A stretch of 16,981 nt of DNA. It comes from Ignavibacteriaceae bacterium. GTDB taxonomy: Bacteria; Bacteroidota; Ignavibacteria; Ignavibacteriales; Ignavibacteriaceae. The position numbers and the translations under genes are program-made. The notes beneath the pieces were generated by a model, which had not been told where the DNA came from, searched no databases, and saw only the letters and a list, made by a program, of their open reading frames with translations. Every line of letters begins with the position of its first letter. Within the stretch, counting starts at the first letter, position 1. Shown piece by piece: positions 14,301 to 16,981 of the stretch. The DNA lies in contig JALNWB010000081.1 in NCBI GenBank assembly GCA_023231105.1, forward strand, positions 1 to 16,981, given 5' to 3'.

Positions 14301-16981
14301 GGTAATAGAAGAATCTTTTAGTGAGTATCCCGATTTACTAGGTTTGATTGTATAAGAACCAGGGGCAAGCGCATCCATAGTAAAATCACCAGAATTATTT
14401 GTAATTGCACTTCCGCTTCCTAAACTACCGGATAAACCCAAACTTACATCGGAAATTGGCAAGCCGCTAATGTCGGTTACTTTCCCGGTAAGTTTTCCAT
14501 TATTCAAAATTAAATCACTAAAGTTTACCGTTCCCACCGGATTGGTATTGTTGATAGTTACTTCCGTAGAACTTGGACTTGTGTATTGAGCTTTAACTAT
14601 CGAAACGGTATATTGCCCCAAAGCTATTGCTGAAAACTCATAAGCTCCATCGCTGTTTGTTGAAGTTGAGAAAGATTGATTAGCTGTGTTTTTTGCATAA
14701 ACTGTTGCCTGAGAAATTGCTTGTCCGGAATTATTTTTAACTATTCCGGTAATTTTCCCATCCAGCGAAATAAGGTTTACACTAATGTTTTTTGTCTGTC
14801 CGTCTGAAATTGAAAAATTAGTAAGAACGGAATCGCTAAATTCTTTCTTTGAAATTGTAACATTATAATGTCCTCCAACTAATCTGGTAATAATAAAACT
14901 ACCATCACTATTAGTGGTTACAGTTGCACCACCACCATTTCCGGTTAGATTTATTGTTGCTCCATCAATTGGGTTGTTCAATAAATCTTTAGCAGTTCCA
15001 TTAACCAAAGCAAAATTTTCAGTAAGTGTGAAATTTACATTGGTTAAATTTTGTCCTAAAGATAAATTGATATCAAGACTATCACTTAAATAACCCTTTA
15101 ATCTTGCAACTAACTTTTCGTTTCCCGGAGGTAATCCGATATAATAACTTCCATTTAAATCGGAAAGCAGTGTATCGATGATTGCGCCGGTAGCGTTGTT
15201 GTAAATGAGAATTTCTGCTGCAGGTAGAGGCAATTGCAAATTACTTAAAACTTTACCGCTTACGGATGAAGGATTTGGTGATAAATTGAAATTATTTGTT
15301 GAAACACCGGATGCACTTAACACAGCTGTTTGCTGATTATCCGATGAATACCCTTCTGATGTAACGTTTATTTTGTAGGCTTTTCCTGCCTCCACTGTAA
15401 TTGAATAAATCCCGTTGGAATTTGAGATTGTGTTTAATTTGTTCGTCGGATTATTAACTTCAGAAATTAAGATTTGCGCATTTTGAAGCGGAACTGTACC
15501 GCTTGTAATTAACCCTTCAATTTTTGCAACGTTTTGGATTAAGTTAAAATCGTTACCTGCACTTTGCTGCCCAGGACCAATATTAATAGATATTGGATCG
15601 CCACTTTTAAATCCTGATTTGGAAACGGAAATACTCCAATTCCCCGGTTGCAAATTAAAATTATACCCGCCAAACTCGTTTGTGTTTGCTATGAATGTTA
15701 GATTTCCAGAAACTGCCTGTACTGTAGCGTTCGGAACAGGTTGTTGAAGAGTAATTACTTTTCCGGAAATAACTCCTGCATTTTCTGCTAACTGAAAATC
15801 AAGACCTGATAAATTTTGCCCTGGAGATAATGTAACCGTTAAAGAGGTTGGTGTTACAAATCCTGTCTTTTGAGCAGAAATAATTATTGTTGAAGCTGGA
15901 ACACTTAATTGATATGTTCCATTTGAAAGCGAAACAGTCGTTGCATTAATTGAGGTTGAAATTGAAACATCAGCTAATCCGCTTCCGTCCGGTTTAATAG
16001 TTGTTCCGGAGATGGTACAAGGATTCGGAGTTAAATTAAAATTAATTCCTGAAACAGTTTCGGCAACTCCTAAATTCAATTGAATATCTTTATTAGTAGT
16101 ATAACCGCTGCTTGCTGTATTGATTATCCATGAACCGCTTTTTAAGCTTAACGTATATTGTCCGGCAGCGTTGGTAATCGTAGTTACGGTTGGACCACTG
16201 CTCGGGGTGGCAGTAACGGTAATATTGTCAAATGGAGTTGAACCGGTTTCTCCGGTTACTGTTTTTGTAACTTTATAAACATTCCCGACAATTTGATTTG
16301 CACGCGGAATTAATATGAAGTTTTGATTTTGTAAATTGTCGCCTGTAGTTAAGGTGTAAATTTTCGGAGAAGGACTAATAAAACCATCTTTTGTAACTTC
16401 AATAGTCCACTGTCCGGATGAAAGGTTTAGAAAATAATTTCCCGAATTATCTGAAGTAGTCTGTTGTGTAACTGCTCCTTGTTTTACAAGAATGTTTGCC
16501 AATTGAACCGGTTTGGATTCATCATTTAATATATTTCCGGTAATTGATGCATTGTCTGCAGGAAGGACAATCGCTGCTGAAATAATCAGTTGATCAACAT
16601 CTACAGTAATTGTGGTTGGTGATGAAGCAAGATAACCAGGCTTACTTACTTGTAAAGAATATGTTCCTTTAGGTAAAGAAATATTAAAGGAACCATCAAC
16701 TATTGTGGTAACATTTTGAACATCACCATTAAGTAAATTTCGAAATTTTACAAGTGCGCTACTTAAGAAAGCTCCTGTTTGATCTACAACTTTGCCCGAA
16801 ATTTTTGCCGGGTATGGACGCATATAAATAGTAAAATCAGTAGTTGTATTTGCATTAATTGTCGTTACATAAGAAGAATCGTAAAATCCTGATTTTTGTC
16901 CAACGAATTCATAAGTTCCAAGAACCAAGCTATCTGAATAACTTATCGAATTTGTAACAATAAAAGGATTTGGAGGTGAAG
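11064..16981 (-). CDS. Giant repeat surface/secreted protein with FlgD-like C-terminal sorting domain, 5' truncated
   Basis: 1971 residues are visible and the frame is open to the right edge, so the start and any signal peptide lie outside; the TTG at 16928 is internal. From the N-terminal side it has the end of one repeat (to about 16809) and 16 carboxypeptidase-regulatory-like/Cna-B-like beta-sandwich repeats (about 16808-12690). An Fn3-like segment follows (about 12690-12410), then two Big-like Ig domains (about 12410-12095 and 12095-11810) and a beta-rich region with SGAVSFPIELF (about 11800-11390). The C-terminal FlgD-like Ig domain (about 11376-11064) carries LPNPFSPEV, IRIYNVRGELVRTL, WNGKADDG and GRYIIRITA and ends VVLVK. 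That last domain is the form used as a T9SS sorting signal in FCB bacteria. I noticed only one Cys. The protein is probably exported and cell-surface bound, as an adhesin, stalk or matrix component; no catalytic domain is seen in the visible part. A PorV-like gene follows 48 bases later with no terminator between. Confidence 0.9.
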   Translation of the reverse strand, partial: SPPNPFIVTNSISYSDSLVLGTYEFVGQKSGFYDSSYVTTINANTTTDFTIYMRPYPAKISGKVVDQTGAFLSSALVKFRNLLNGDVQNVTTIVDGSFNISLPKGTYSLQVSKPGYLASSPTTITVDVDQLIISAAIVLPADNASITGNILNDESKPVQLANILVKQGAVTQQTTSDNSGNYFLNLSSGQWTIEVTKDGFISPSPKIYTLTTGDNLQNQNFILIPRANQIVGNVYKVTKTVTGETGSTPFDNITVTATPSSGPTVTTITNAAGQYTLSLKSGSWIINTASSGYTTNKDIQLNLGVAETVSGINFNLTPNPCTISGTTIKPDGSGLADVSISTSINATTVSLSNGTYQLSVPASTIIISAQKTGFVTPTSLTVTLSPGQNLSGLDFQLAENAGVISGKVITLQQPVPNATVQAVSGNLTFIANTNEFGGYNFNLQPGNWSISVSKSGFKSGDPISINIGPGQQSAGNDFNLIQNVAKIEGLITSGTVPLQNAQILISEVNNPTNKLNTISNSNGIYSITVEAGKAYKINVTSEGYSSDNQQTAVLSASGVSTNNFNLSPNPSSVSGKVLSNLQLPLPAAEILIYNNATGAIIDTLLSDLNGSYYIGLPPGNEKLVARLKGYLSDSLDINLSLGQNLTNVNFTLTENFALVNGTAKDLLNNPIDGATINLTGNGGGATVTTNSDGSFIITRLVGGHYNVTISKKEFSDSVLTNFSISDGQTKNISVNLISLDGKITGIVKNNSGQAISQATVYAKNTANQSFSTSTNSDGAYEFSAIALGQYTVSIVKAQYTSPSSTEVTINNTNPVGTVNFSDLILNNGKLTGKVTDISGLPISDVSLGLSGSLGSGSAITNNSGDFTMDALAPGSYTIKPSKSGYSLKDSSITVTGTTTLNLFMMKNSSKITGTVKNQKAQLLSFTVPIKAISNFGNVYSTETDLSGKFAFDGVENNASFTIHTDIFKQGVENDTVSTTIPLGVTLVDLGNVIVAENYSAIKGNTGIGNANIKIVSANKSYSTLSATDGSFETGYLAEASYTVKPERSGYTFTPATQNISLGFKDTATVTFTTSANLGTINVAAKDQSSANLEQVTISLVSSDTTVVLSGTTTSTGVYTFNNLPAGKTYLIKASKTDYSSSPDQISKALSLNENAVVNFTLTKNTSKISGKTLQLISSATSPLANINVKLVYTSTGQSVSVISDAGGNYSFDNISAGSVKVTTTKAGYISDTLAFVLQTGETKTNQDLKLTPSTVNLTGKVLFAGSGLQNVNITATSNNTFNVTTDQDGNFTFNNLPIKIGANDTTFYEIKITQTGLTPLSKIAAIPSDQLGKTVALSSFILPSGKITLRATDGVNPLSGVRIDFTKPDGQTVSTITTVSGLYESENKLSKGTYRISASKENYLTQDEKSLRVDLTSDTLKITKDLTLPFRHVPLASIMSDKESLVKVNYTSTNANVVGKLYYKLKSADVYKTVALTKTDSTYQENIPALFTLEDIIYYVELSDTIIKTTYSSNNISITPLASGILSSIALTPDINNSILRKDDSFQLSLVVRDGLSKSLSSEFIGTAHKGSIKWEAEDPTSVEFSYPNSSDSINILLKTLKEGTAKFKVSVRLGSASLERTFTFTISATILKDISVSSQVKRLSNKSTGLQFSLTSTDTSSKQILLGNNLEWSLDPPEAGTITSTGFYQPADSNYIGYVKIFAKDKSSGKEGFVELSVFASVKPNQNYVLTDKRGMTYTLKSGAVSFPIELFLGKPQFGPAKKYYTPQNLNETFIVSDNIYNFQYISSVALPGDTLQSASTLELPIDKSLQFTEGAKTIGMYDRLAKYWSIYNSSLGSNSVISNSIYRFGDFAILTANEPLGLKYVSVLPNPFSPEVSSLKIGYFLTTNIPPATVSIRIYNVRGELVRTLLDNDIQFPGKYGSRTSLKEISWNGKADDGSIARNGRYIIRITAKDNSGEKTELIQVVLVK
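12690..16808 (-). repeat. Array of 16 carboxypeptidase-regulatory-like protein repeats
   Basis: Coding repeats of roughly 240-280 bases each. Units begin near 16808, 16550, 16304, 16022, 15780, 15531, 15271, 15011, 14762, 14502, 14257, 13985, 13750, 13487, 13217 and 12955. The unit pattern is I-S/T-G-K-V, then a variable turn, A-x-V/I, a DG/NGxY-F segment, GxY/WxIxVSKxGY, and a closing strand like NFNLTPNP or FTLTEN that leads straight into the next ISGKV. The copies are well diverged at protein and DNA level, so the array is old rather than recently expanded. Units 11 and 12 depart most from the pattern, and unit 12 is short. Confidence 0.85.

Noticed and set aside
12690..16808. Recent tandem DNA duplication or CRISPR-like array in the giant gene
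   Set aside because: The periodicity is at protein level only; units differ in length and DNA sequence and no spacer/repeat pattern exists.
16926..16928. TTG as the start of the giant protein
   Set aside because: The frame continues upstream to the edge with repeat-like sequence, and the following residues are the middle of a beta-sandwich unit, not a signal peptide.

Overview
The window looks like an AT-rich chromosomal segment from a Gram-negative bacterium of the Bacteroidota/Chlorobiota (FCB) group, most like the Ignavibacteria. That placement is an inference. It rests on a Bacteroidota-style FadL/OmpP1 porin followed by an SGNH lipoprotein, a PorV/PorQ-type barrel protein, a giant secreted protein ending in a FlgD-like Ig domain of the kind used as a type IX secretion (T9SS) sorting domain, and an ssb-CorC/GldE-like gene order. 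There are no RNA genes, CRISPR arrays, insertion sequences or phage genes that I can see.

Plus strand, about 1-2600: the 3' part of a FadL/OmpP1 outer-membrane transporter gene and, 20 bases later, an SGNH/GDSL hydrolase lipoprotein. The pair is closed by a strong intrinsic terminator (13 bp stem, T tract). The two could cooperate in lipid hydrolysis and fatty-acid uptake.

Plus strand, about 2618-8148: a compact run of seven genes. They encode a SPOR-domain lipoprotein, single-stranded DNA-binding protein (ssb), a DUF21-CBS-CorC membrane protein (GldE-like), a small single-pass membrane protein of unknown function, an MCE/MlaD-type lipid-transport protein, a periplasmic gamma-glutamyltransferase and holo-ACP synthase (acpS). 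The last five are coupled by overlaps of 4, 23, 29 and 1 bases, so they are probably translated from one transcript although their roles are mixed (envelope maintenance, glutathione salvage, acyl carrier activation).

About 8149-8374: a convergent intergenic region with no gene. It holds a long imperfect palindrome (8265-8329) that resembles a dispersed palindromic repeat, and a second AT-rich hairpin (8356-8385) that contains the stop codon of the minus-strand gene.

Minus strand, about 16981 down to 8375: three genes read right to left. The first is a giant surface or secreted protein (5' end outside the window, 1971 residues visible) with 16 complete and one partial carboxypeptidase-regulatory-like beta-sandwich repeats, three further Ig-like domains, a beta-rich domain and a C-terminal FlgD-like sorting domain. 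It is followed by a PorV/PorQ-family barrel protein and by another outer-membrane barrel protein carrying the same NPA motif. This is the most distinctive part of the window: a possible dedicated secretion/anchoring cassette for a repeat-rich surface protein.
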